From Aridibacter famidurans (GTDB lineage: Bacteria; Acidobacteriota; Blastocatellia; Pyrinomonadales; Pyrinomonadaceae), in assembly GCA_024103495.1 (NCBI GenBank), contig JAGFIQ010000082.1, positions 1-39,868 of the forward strand: DNA of 39,868 bases, in the 5' to 3' direction. The notes beneath the pieces were generated by a model that saw nothing but the letters and a program-made list of their open reading frames with translations, did no database searches and was not told where the DNA came from. This document shows positions 33,498 through 39,868 of this stretch, one piece after another. The first letter of the stretch is position 1, and the number at the start of each line of letters is the position of its first letter. A program made the translations under genes and the position numbers.

Positions 33498-35087
33498 ATG
33501 TCATCAGTAGAAGAATCAGTTAAGCCCCGTGAGGGAAGCAGATCGCCGCTGACCCTGGGATGGAATGCCTTCACGGCGATCGTCGAGTTCCTGAGCTCGG
33601 TCAAGTTCGGCGTCGTCCTGCTTTGCATCCTTGTCGTTCTGTCGATGCTGGGGATGATAATCATCCAGCAGAACGTCCAGGGATTCGACGCATACTACGC
33701 GACGCTGACGCCGGCGGAACGGACGGTCTTCGGGGCGCTCGGGTTCTTCGACATTTACTACAGCTGGTACTTCAACCTCATTCTCCTCATCCTCTCGCTG
33801 AACATCGTGCTCGCTTCCATCGATCGAATCGGCGGCGCCTGGAGCTACATCGCGGACCCCAAGCTGTTCGGGACCCCGGGGTTTTACAAGCGACAGAGAG
33901 AGAATGCGGAGATCGGAGTGAGCGGCGATTCGAAAGACGAGGTCGCCGGAAAGATCGCGGCCGCTTTCCGCGAGCAGGGATTCAAGGCGAAGATCACGAA
34001 GGCGTCGGATCTCGACGAACCGTCGAGGGTCCGGATGGGCATCACCGACGACAAGCTGGCGGACGGTCCGGTATATCTCTTCGGACAGCGCGGCAAGTGG
34101 AACCGTATGGGCGCCTACATCGTCCACGTCACACTTTTGACGCTCTTCCTCGGCCATTTCGTTGCGTTTCAGACCGGGTTCGACGCCGATGTAAATATGA
34201 TCCCCGGCGAATCGACGACCGAGATCCAGCTGATCGATATCAACCTCGACCAGCAGGAGCGCTATGCCGTCGCCTTGCCGTTCAAGATCACCTGCCTGGA
34301 CATTCAGCAGAAGCTGATCGATCCGGGCGGTTCGATCGAGGTCTTCAACACACTCGACTGGCGGACCAGAATTCAGATCGAGGATCCGCAGTACGGCACG
34401 ACGGTCGCCGATGTAAGCCTGAACAATCCTTTTTCATACAGGGGATACAGGTTCTTCCAGGCGCAGACGATCCCCGTCGGCAACGCCCGGACGATGAAGC
34501 TTCAGCTGACGCCGCAGGACGGCGGAGAACCGTTTACCGTCGACCTGATGCGAAACGGCGAGACGAAGCTCCCGGACGGGACGGTCGTGGCGTACGAGGC
34601 TTTCATGCCCGATTTCACCTTCAACGAGAGGGGAGAGCCCGACACAAGGTCAACTGATTACAACAACCCGGTCGCCGTCCTCCAGGTGACGAAACCGGAC
34701 GCTCAGGCAGAACGGGTTTTCGCGTTCGCCTCGAACGTTTCGGACGACATTCCGGTCGGGGCGCCGAAGCTAGGATACAAATGGCGGCTGACGGAGTTCG
34801 AGAAAGTGCCCCTCGCCCACGTGCTTTCGATCAAGTACGATCCGTTCAACGGCGCCTTCATCGCCTGGTACTTCGGCGGATTCGGCCTTATGGGCGCGCT
34901 GGTATTCGTTTTCTTCGTTTCTCACAAACGTGTCTGGGCAATGATCGGCGACCGCAACAAGGACGGCGAATACGATGTCCTGCTCGCCGGGGACACGAAC
35001 AGGAACCATTTCGCTTTCGAGGACAAGTTCAAGAAGATCCTGATCCGACTCAAGGGTGCAGCCTCCGGACAGGAAAAAGAAGAATAG
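33498..35087 (+). CDS. resB: Cytochrome c biogenesis protein ResB/Ccs1 (System II)
   Basis: 529 residues. Three hydrophobic helices in the first ~220 residues (about 35-60, 80-105, 205-225) flank soluble parts, a large periplasmic domain spans about 230-450, and a last helix at about 455-475 (AWYFGGFGLMGALVFVFF) precedes a charged cytosolic tail. This is the ResB/Ccs1 layout. With CcsA it forms the System II haem-export and ligation machine that attaches haem to periplasmic CxxCH apocytochromes. The ccsA gene starts 37 nt after the stop. Divergent from the oxidase haem gene ctaB, so the two haem-handling operons share one control region. Confidence 0.9.
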   Translation: MSSVEESVKPREGSRSPLTLGWNAFTAIVEFLSSVKFGVVLLCILVVLSMLGMIIIQQNVQGFDAYYATLTPAERTVFGALGFFDIYYSWYFNLILLILSLNIVLASIDRIGGAWSYIADPKLFGTPGFYKRQRENAEIGVSGDSKDEVAGKIAAAFREQGFKAKITKASDLDEPSRVRMGITDDKLADGPVYLFGQRGKWNRMGAYIVHVTLLTLFLGHFVAFQTGFDADVNMIPGESTTEIQLIDINLDQQERYAVALPFKITCLDIQQKLIDPGGSIEVFNTLDWRTRIQIEDPQYGTTVADVSLNNPFSYRGYRFFQAQTIPVGNARTMKLQLTPQDGGEPFTVDLMRNGETKLPDGTVVAYEAFMPDFTFNERGEPDTRSTDYNNPVAVLQVTKPDAQAERVFAFASNVSDDIPVGAPKLGYKWRLTEFEKVPLAHVLSIKYDPFNGAFIAWYFGGFGLMGALVFVFFVSHKRVWAMIGDRNKDGEYDVLLAGDTNRNHFAFEDKFKKILIRLKGAASGQEKEE

Positions 35088-35124
35088 AGCGCGGTGCAAC
35101 GCGCGTTATTTTGGGAGAAGAGTT

Positions 35125-36738
35125 ATGTCACAAGTACTTTCAGCCGACGATCTGGCGGGCGCCGACATCAAGTCGCCCTTCATGCAGTACCTTCCGGCAG
35201 TGCTTTCGATCGTCGGGTCTTTCGGGGTCCTTTTCTGGAGGCTCCAAACGACGAACTTCCCTTCCGACGAAGCACTGATGATGTGCGCGCTTGCGGCATA
35301 TCTTTTCGCCGCTCTTGTCCAGCTGATGAACCTCTATGCGCCTTCGGGAATGGCGGAGAAGCTCAGCATTTGGACCGCGACTCTCGGAGTGTTCTTCAAC
35401 CTGTCATCGTGGTTCGTACGCTGGGTAGCGGCCTACGAGCGCGAGATCGGTATGCTTCGCGATGCCGGGAATCCGGAAACACCCTGGATGTTCCGTTACA
35501 TCCCCTTCGCGAACCTCTACGACCTAAGCCTGGCGTTCGCCTTTGGCGCAGGCATCACAACGCTCTTCTTCCTCAACCGGAAGAACTTCTCTGTCCTTGC
35601 TGCGTTCACGCTTCCGCTCGCGGCGCTGATCCTTACGCTGGCGCGCTTCATCGGGTCTGAGTTCATCGACCTTCCGCCGGTGCTCGATTCCTACTGGCGG
35701 CCGATCCACGTCGGCGTCGCTTCGATCAGCTACGGGATCACGCTCGTCTGCTTTGCCGTTGCGGTGATCTATCTGCTGAAGGACAAGGTTAAACCCGAAT
35801 CGATGGCGATCTGGGCGAGCACCTTTTCGATCGCCGTTATCGCGACGATCAGCAAATTCTCGGTTCTCACCGATTTCGCTTACAGGGCGGGCATCTTTGT
35901 TCCCGGCCAGACGGCCGCCGACAAGCCGTTCTTCACGCCGTTCAGGCTCGAGATCCCGTACGTGGGCCCGACGCTGGCGATTTCCGCGCTTCTTTTGTTA
36001 GGAGCGATCGCCGCATTCCTGGCCTACGTTTATCGCGAAAATCTGCAGGCCCGCAAGGTCGGTCACGGTCTGCTTGCGGCGGCGTTCGTCGTCCAGCTTG
36101 CGGCGGTCGGATTCTGGGTTTCCGGGGTCGAGTCGATCAATGATGTCTATCCCAGGCTCCAGACTCAGATCCAGCAGAACCCGGGCCAGGTGGCTGCCGC
36201 CGGCAAGGAGCTTGTTTCCAAGCAGAACCTCTCGGCTCAGGAGTTCGCGGCGATCACTCCCGCGCAGTTCGAACAGGCGGGGCAGAACTTCCTTCAGCAG
36301 GCCGGAAGCTCTATGTTCCTTTCGCTGAAGACGAATCCGGTCGAGTTCGCAGGGCTGATCACGGGTATCGCGGGACTGTTCTTCGTGATGCTGTTCAGCT
36401 TCCGGACGGAGACCCTCCGCAAGAGGCTTCCGTCGCTTGAATCGCTCGACAGCCTTATGTACAAGACCGCGTGCCTCGCTTTCGCGGGTCTCGCGATGCT
36501 GCTTATCACGGGAGCGATCTGGGCGAACGAGTCGTGGGGAAGGCCTTGGGGATTCGACTCGAAGGAAACGGGAGCTCTGGTCGCCTGGCTGACCTACGCG
36601 GCGTTCCTGCACACGAGGATCTCGAGGGGCTGGAAGGGCAGAAGCTCGGCGTACTTCGCGATAATCGGCTTCCTGCTCGTGATCTTCACGTACCTGGGCG
36701 TGAGCTACCTGCTGCCGGGACTGCACTCGTACGCCTGA
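35125..36738 (+). CDS. ccsA: Cytochrome c biogenesis protein CcsA/ResC (System II)
   Basis: 537 residues from the ATG at 35125, which follows GGGAGAAG at good spacing. Multipass CcsA/CcmF-type haem handler. Conserved histidines appear in YWRPIHVGVASISYG, AAFLHTR and the final GLHSYA. The WWD haem-binding motif reads WGRPWGFDSKETGALVAW: the last Trp of the usual WxWD is Phe and the Pro of DPKE is Ser. A Gln-rich soluble segment of about 80 residues (about 345-420) between two helices, absent from short CcsA proteins as I know them, makes this member long. It pairs with ResB upstream. No terminator is visible behind the stop; instead a 12-bp palindrome TGACAATTGTCA covers it. Confidence 0.9.
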   Translation: MSQVLSADDLAGADIKSPFMQYLPAVLSIVGSFGVLFWRLQTTNFPSDEALMMCALAAYLFAALVQLMNLYAPSGMAEKLSIWTATLGVFFNLSSWFVRWVAAYEREIGMLRDAGNPETPWMFRYIPFANLYDLSLAFAFGAGITTLFFLNRKNFSVLAAFTLPLAALILTLARFIGSEFIDLPPVLDSYWRPIHVGVASISYGITLVCFAVAVIYLLKDKVKPESMAIWASTFSIAVIATISKFSVLTDFAYRAGIFVPGQTAADKPFFTPFRLEIPYVGPTLAISALLLLGAIAAFLAYVYRENLQARKVGHGLLAAAFVVQLAAVGFWVSGVESINDVYPRLQTQIQQNPGQVAAAGKELVSKQNLSAQEFAAITPAQFEQAGQNFLQQAGSSMFLSLKTNPVEFAGLITGIAGLFFVMLFSFRTETLRKRLPSLESLDSLMYKTACLAFAGLAMLLITGAIWANESWGRPWGFDSKETGALVAWLTYAAFLHTRISRGWKGRSSAYFAIIGFLLVIFTYLGVSYLLPGLHSYA

Positions 36739-36790
36739 CAATTGTCAATGCACATCGATCAACGGTCAATATAGGAAGACCCGAACTTGC

Positions 36791-36915
36791 GAAGAAAACA
36801 GGATAAATAGGATGGAAGGATAGCTGCTTCTGAGTAACTGCATCAGCAGAGACTCCTCATTTCGATACGGAAGAAGCAGATATCAAATCTATCCTGTCTA
36901 TCCTGTTTTCTCTTC
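36791..36915. repeat. 125-bp inverted-repeat element (MITE-like)
   Basis: The left arm (36791-36831) and right arm (36872-36915) are about 80% complementary over some 41-44 bases with a ~40-nt loop. The outer parts carry a period-9 motif of ACAGGATAA type (right arm read as ATCCTGTCT ATCCTGTTT), and the inner ends pair perfectly as CTGCTTCT/AGAAGCAG. No transposase or obvious target duplication is seen. Could fold as one long hairpin in RNA or ssDNA. Confidence 0.65.
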
Positions 36916-36947
36916 TCATGCCGGCATCTGGGTTTAGGGATTTGCGT

Positions 36948-37026
36948 GCTACAGACATTTGGCTCCTACGGAGCCGGACATCGCGGTTGTCTCGCGTTGC
37001 TATCAACATTTGGCGCCTGTGGCGCC
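36948..37026. repeat. Two 28-bp repeats, each ending in a short perfect hairpin
   Basis: Units at 36948-36975 and 36999-37026 share GCTA...ACATTTGGC and end in GGCTCC-TAC-GGAGCC and GGCGCC-TGT-GGCGCC. The stem changes T to G and A to C together, keeping the pairing. Confidence 0.65.
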
Positions 37027-37158
37027 GTTCGTTGGTCAATGGGCATTCGGCATTGATCAATACCCACTGTTCACCTCTTGAGAATAGCCCTTCCTTACGG
37101 TTGGGCTTCGGACACACCGCTCACTGCTCCCAGCCCCAGCTCTCTGCTCACCGCTCAC

Positions 37159-37233
37159 GCTGCGGGCAAGCCCGCCGCTAAACGGCTCACTGCTCACTGC
37201 TTACTCCGACGCACAAGTGCGCCGGCTAAACGG
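37159..37233. repeat. Two hairpins each followed by CTAAACGGCTCACTG
   Basis: GCGGGC-AA-GCCCGC (37162-37175) and CGCAC-AA-GTGCG (37210-37221) each lead into CTAAACGG (37178-37185; 37226-37233) and CTCACTG. The second copy runs into the stop codon of the gene at 37235. Between 37027 and 37158 the sequence is low-complexity CTCACTGCTC-like DNA with no gene. The same hairpin-CTAAACGG arrangement occurs at 4618-4643. Confidence 0.6.
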
Positions 37234-37234
37234 C

Positions 37235-38425
37235 TCACTGTTCGATCGTCATCTTCAGCACGTCCAGAATGGGGATCTGGCGGGTGAGGCCGTCGCTGGT
37301 CACGATCGTCAGCATACCGTTAACAACGTTGACGCTCACCACTTCCGTCATACGCCGCTCGATCTTTGTACCGTCCTTAAGCTCGACCCTCAGAAATACA
37401 CGGGCAAGCGGATTCGATTCTTCAGCTGGCGGAGCCTTTTCTTCTACAGGCTTCGTTTCTTCAGGAACATTTGAAGGGTCTGCGACGGGTCGGTCTTCAT
37501 CGGCGGTTGGATCAGTTCTCTGCTCGTCATCCGCTGCCGTCTCGTCTTCGTCGACCGGGACCCGCTCGACCGTCACGACCGCCGAAACCTCATCTTTCTT
37601 GGCCTCGCCCGTCAGATCGACGGTCACTTCACGGGGCTTGTCCTCCGGATCCTCGAGCGGATCGGTGATGATCACCCTCGGATTCTCCAGCTTCTCCGTC
37701 GCGGGCGCGTCGGCCGCCACCGGCTGATCTGCCTTCTTCTCGGGCTCGGCAGGCGGATCGACCGTCGGAGGCGAATCGTCCTCGACATCTTCGGCCACGA
37801 TCTCTTCATCGTCCGCAATCACCTCTTCCGGCTGTTCCGGCACAGAGGCCGGGATCTCCTTCTTCTCTTCAGGGATGATCTCGCCGGTCGGGCTTACCTT
37901 CACGCCGCCGGCGGGCTCACCGAGAATGTCCGGGAATTCGTTCGTGTTCTCGGCCTCGGCTCCCGTTATCGGGGCGAAACTGCCGGCGAACTTGATCCGG
38001 TACGTGGCGGGATCGTCATTCGGCGTGCGGCCCTGGATCCTCAGGATCAGCCTCTCCGGCTGCCTCTGGTAGACGACCCGTCCGGTCTCCCGCTCGGGAT
38101 TGTCGGCGTAGATGGTGATCTTCGTGCGCGGATCGAGGCCCTGCGCGGTGTAAACGTCTATCTCGCCTTTGAAATTCGTCGTGTAGATGTTGATGAAGAC
38201 GTCGCCGCGGTTCCCGTTGAAGATGAAGTAATAGGTCGTGAGCCTCGGATCGCCGATCGCGCGCGCCTGGATGGTCCCGCTGACCTCGTTTCCTACTACG
38301 GGCGTCGGGAAGTTCGGATCGTTGGACTGACCCCGGACCCCGGACACGGCGAGAATTAGGAGAATGAACCCTGCAGCAACTGCCGCGGAGCGGTTCAGGA
38401 AGGACCTGTTTACTGCTTTGTCCAT
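37235..38425 (-). CDS. Secreted protein with two folded ends and a long acidic linker
   Basis: 396 residues, not recognised as a known family. A signal peptide covers about 1-33 (FILLILAVSGVRGQ). Residues 40-160 form a predicted beta sandwich resembling bacterial pre-peptidase C-terminal (PPC) domains (YYFIFNGNRGDVFINIYT ... RLILRIQGRTPNDDPATYRIKFAG). Residues 165-335 are Glu/Asp/Pro-rich and probably disordered. The last ~55 residues (RVFLRVELKDGTKIERRM ... QIPILDVLKMTIEQ) look like a compact beta domain. It lies 15 nt behind the acetyltransferase gene on the same strand. The stop codon sits inside a repeat copy, so its exact 3' end may have been changed by that repeat. Confidence 0.75.
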   Translation of the reverse strand: MDKAVNRSFLNRSAAVAAGFILLILAVSGVRGQSNDPNFPTPVVGNEVSGTIQARAIGDPRLTTYYFIFNGNRGDVFINIYTTNFKGEIDVYTAQGLDPRTKITIYADNPERETGRVVYQRQPERLILRIQGRTPNDDPATYRIKFAGSFAPITGAEAENTNEFPDILGEPAGGVKVSPTGEIIPEEKKEIPASVPEQPEEVIADDEEIVAEDVEDDSPPTVDPPAEPEKKADQPVAADAPATEKLENPRVIITDPLEDPEDKPREVTVDLTGEAKKDEVSAVVTVERVPVDEDETAADDEQRTDPTADEDRPVADPSNVPEETKPVEEKAPPAEESNPLARVFLRVELKDGTKIERRMTEVVSVNVVNGMLTIVTSDGLTRQIPILDVLKMTIEQ

Positions 38426-38440
38426 AGAAGCGGCACCTTT

Positions 38441-38899
38441 TCAAACGATCTCTTTCCGAAGGTGTACGAGCCTCGATGTAACCTCGTAACCAAGTCCCAA
38501 ATGCGCTGCCAGACTTCGCTCGTTGCCGATCTCTGCGTCGGACGCCATTTCTTCACAGCCGTTATCTTTCGCCCATTGTTCGGCCGATCTCACCAGCGCC
38601 GACCCGACTCCGTTCCGGCGGTCTTCCGGAAGGACGAACCAGCCTTCTATGTATCCGACGTGGTCGGTGCGGCAGTCCTCGACGAACGGCCTTATGCTGG
38701 CTTCAAGAAATCCTGCGATCCGTCCGTCGCCGTACTCTGCGACAAGGACAAGCTGGGTTTCCTTGTGGCCGAAGATCTCGCGCATCTCCGCGATGTGTTC
38801 GGCCTCGGAAAGCCCGTCCCAAAGCCTGCGCCGAAGATCCAGCCACTGCCCGGAGTCTTTCTCCGAAAGCCCTCGGATCTTGAAAGGACCTGTTTGCAT
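38441..38899 (-). CDS. GNAT acetyltransferase similar to aminoglycoside 6'-N-acetyltransferases
   Basis: 152 residues. The order of motifs follows the AAC(6')-I group: WLDLRRRLWDGLSEAEHIAEM, FLEASIRPFVEDC, VGYIEGWFVLPEDRRNGVGSALV (acetyl-CoA loop), AEQWAKDNGCEEMASDAEIGNERS and HLGLGYEVTSRLVHLRKE. Members acetylate the 6'-amino group of aminoglycosides, but chromosomal homologues in environmental bacteria may act on other amines. Whether it gives resistance cannot be read from sequence. It is followed by the acidic-linker secreted protein after 15 nt and preceded by the terminator of the S41 gene. Confidence 0.85.
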   Translation of the reverse strand: MQTGPFKIRGLSEKDSGQWLDLRRRLWDGLSEAEHIAEMREIFGHKETQLVLVAEYGDGRIAGFLEASIRPFVEDCRTDHVGYIEGWFVLPEDRRNGVGSALVRSAEQWAKDNGCEEMASDAEIGNERSLAAHLGLGYEVTSRLVHLRKEIV

Positions 38900-38947
38900 T
38901 CGCCATTGATTCTATCAAGAGTTGGCGGCGGGCAACAACGAAATAGC

Positions 38948-38974
38948 AAAAGGCCGCCTGATCAGACGGCCTTT
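38948..38974 (-). terminator. Terminator of the right-edge S41-like gene
   Basis: AAAGGCCG and CGGCCTTT form the stem around CCTGATCAG; on the minus strand it ends in a TTTTGCTATTT run. Confidence 0.8.
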
Positions 38975-38999
38975 CGGTTTGCATCTAGCTGTCAACGGC

Positions 39000-39868
39000 C
39001 TAGCCGGCGGCTGCCGCCGCTTTGCCGTTGAGAATCTCTAACGCCTTCTCAAGCTGTATGTCCTTGTCCGGCTTTAGGGTCTTCGAAGGCATCTCTTCCA
39101 CCGGCTCCTCGACCGGAGGCGCGGTGGGATCTCCCTCGTCATCCTGTCCCTCGACAAGTTCTTCGACCTCGACAGGCTCGGGAGTTTCGGGACGCTTGAC
39201 CTCGACGCTGGGCTTCACGCCCGCGTTCGCGCGGTTCGATGCCAGGAAGGCATTGCCGGCGGGAGAGGCCCACTTCGCGGTCGTCAGAAGGAATCCGTCG
39301 CCGCCCTTGAGCGTGAACAGCGCCTGCTCTACACCCGCGCCAAAGCTCTTCTCGCCGACGACCTCGCCTCTCTTTGAATCGAGGAACGCCGCCGCGACGA
39401 CTTCTGCCGCCCCGGCGGTGCCAAGATCGATCAGCACCGCGGCCTTTCCGTCGTACAAATGCTTCGAAGCATCCGCGGTGTAGGTCTTCTGAACCTTGTT
39501 CTCCCGTCCGATCACCTTCGCAAGGTCGCCCTGCTTGATGAAGAGGTTGGCGACCGACACGGCCTCATCTATATCGCCGCCGCCCACGTTGCGAAGGTCT
39601 AGAAGGACCTTCTTCACGTTCTTCGACTTAAGGCTTGCGAGGGCTTTCTGTACCGACGCTCCTTTTCCCTTGTCGAGGCTGTATACCTTGACGATCCCAA
39701 CGCCGTCGCGCATCTCGGTCGAAGCATCGGGAGCGCTGTAAACGGCTCGCGCGACCTCGATCGTCTGCGGCCTCACTCCCGAACGCAGGACACGAAGCTT
39801 GACCTTCGTTCCCGGGTCTCCGAGGACGAGGTGAACGGCGTCATACAAGGAAATGTCGCGCGTGGCCT
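39000..39868 (-). CDS. S41-family protease homologue lacking the catalytic dyad, 5' end missing
   Basis: Open to the window edge; only the C-terminal ~289 residues are visible. The end of a PDZ domain (ISLYDAVHLVLGDPGTKVKLRVLR) and the S41 core (VGIVKVYSLDKGKG, VKKVLLDLRNVGGGDIDEAVSVANLF) are clear. The active-site region reads GTAGAAEVVAAAF where active members have (S/T)ASASEI, so the catalytic Ser is Gly (codon 39411-39413). Exactly 25 residues later FGKG is FGAG, so the catalytic Lys is Ala (codon 39336-39338). An acidic Glu/Pro/Val tail and an Ala-rich end follow. The reading frame is otherwise intact, so it looks like a maintained pseudoenzyme rather than a decayed gene. Confidence 0.88.
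   Translation of the reverse strand, partial: ATRDISLYDAVHLVLGDPGTKVKLRVLRSGVRPQTIEVARAVYSAPDASTEMRDGVGIVKVYSLDKGKGASVQKALASLKSKNVKKVLLDLRNVGGGDIDEAVSVANLFIKQGDLAKVIGRENKVQKTYTADASKHLYDGKAAVLIDLGTAGAAEVVAAAFLDSKRGEVVGEKSFGAGVEQALFTLKGGDGFLLTTAKWASPAGNAFLASNRANAGVKPSVEVKRPETPEPVEVEELVEGQDDEGDPTAPPVEEPVEEMPSKTLKPDKDIQLEKALEILNGKAAAAAG

Noticed and set aside
36736..36747. TGACAATTGTCA palindrome over the ccsA stop as a terminator
   Set aside because: AT-rich, only 6 bp per arm and no loop or T tract; at most a protein-binding site.
37100..37233. CTCACTGCTC-type repeats as a possible CRISPR array
   Set aside because: Repeat units are short, irregular and overlapping, with no constant spacer length and no cas genes.

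Overview
The window looks like chromosomal DNA of a Gram-negative, GC-rich bacterium, most likely an Acidobacteriota of the Blastocatellia/Pyrinomonadales type. That placement is inferred from gene style: DxDGDGxxD / FRPS beta-propeller repeats, several MacB-type permeases in a row, System II cytochrome c maturation, M28/M1/S41 exported peptidases and hairpin-rich intergenic islands. No rRNA, tRNA, phage, IS element or CRISPR array was seen. Both ends cut through a gene.

Layout. 1-1128: end of a secreted P-domain/VCBS-repeat protein. 4227-1203 (minus): ftsY-ribD-rsmA housekeeping operon behind a good sigma70-type promoter. 4317-4785: a non-coding island of short hairpins. 14049-4786 (minus): a six-gene signalling cluster with two zinc-ribbon/FHA proteins (one also a Ser/Thr kinase), an RDD membrane protein, an FHA-GAF-PP2C phosphatase, a membrane HD-GYP c-di-GMP phosphodiesterase and a B-box membrane protein. 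14333-21907 (plus): an export system of one MacA-like adaptor, one MacB-type ATPase and four consecutive FtsX/MacB permeases. 25427-21980 (minus): two Opp/Dpp-type ATPases with an acetyltransferase between them, then a Yip1-family protein. 25608-30857: three exported peptidases (S41, M28, M1) and a 55-residue membrane protein. 33314-31221 (minus): ctaB, cytochrome oxidase subunit III and DUF420. 33498-36738 (plus, divergent): the ResB/CcsA cytochrome c synthase pair. 36739-37234: a second non-coding repeat island. 39868-37235 (minus): an inactivated S41 protease, an AAC(6')-like acetyltransferase and a secreted acidic-linker protein.

The most striking object is between the M1 peptidase and the DUF420 gene. 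On the minus strand there is a convincing c-di-AMP (ydaO/yuaA) riboswitch aptamer with its own promoter (TTGCCA-N17-TATATT). It is followed about 100 nt later by a strong terminator and by no sense-strand gene: downstream lies only the antisense strand of the M1 peptidase gene. It appears to be an orphan riboswitch RNA or a ligand-controlled antisense transcript.

Other points worth a second look are: an S41 protease that has lost both catalytic residues at the expected 25-residue spacing; a RibD whose first zinc-ligand Cys is His; four permeases sharing one ATPase; and repeat families (hairpin followed by CTAAACGG, covarying ACATTTGGC hairpins, a 125-bp inverted-repeat element) in the two intergenic islands. 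All calls were made by reading the sequence; no database search was run.
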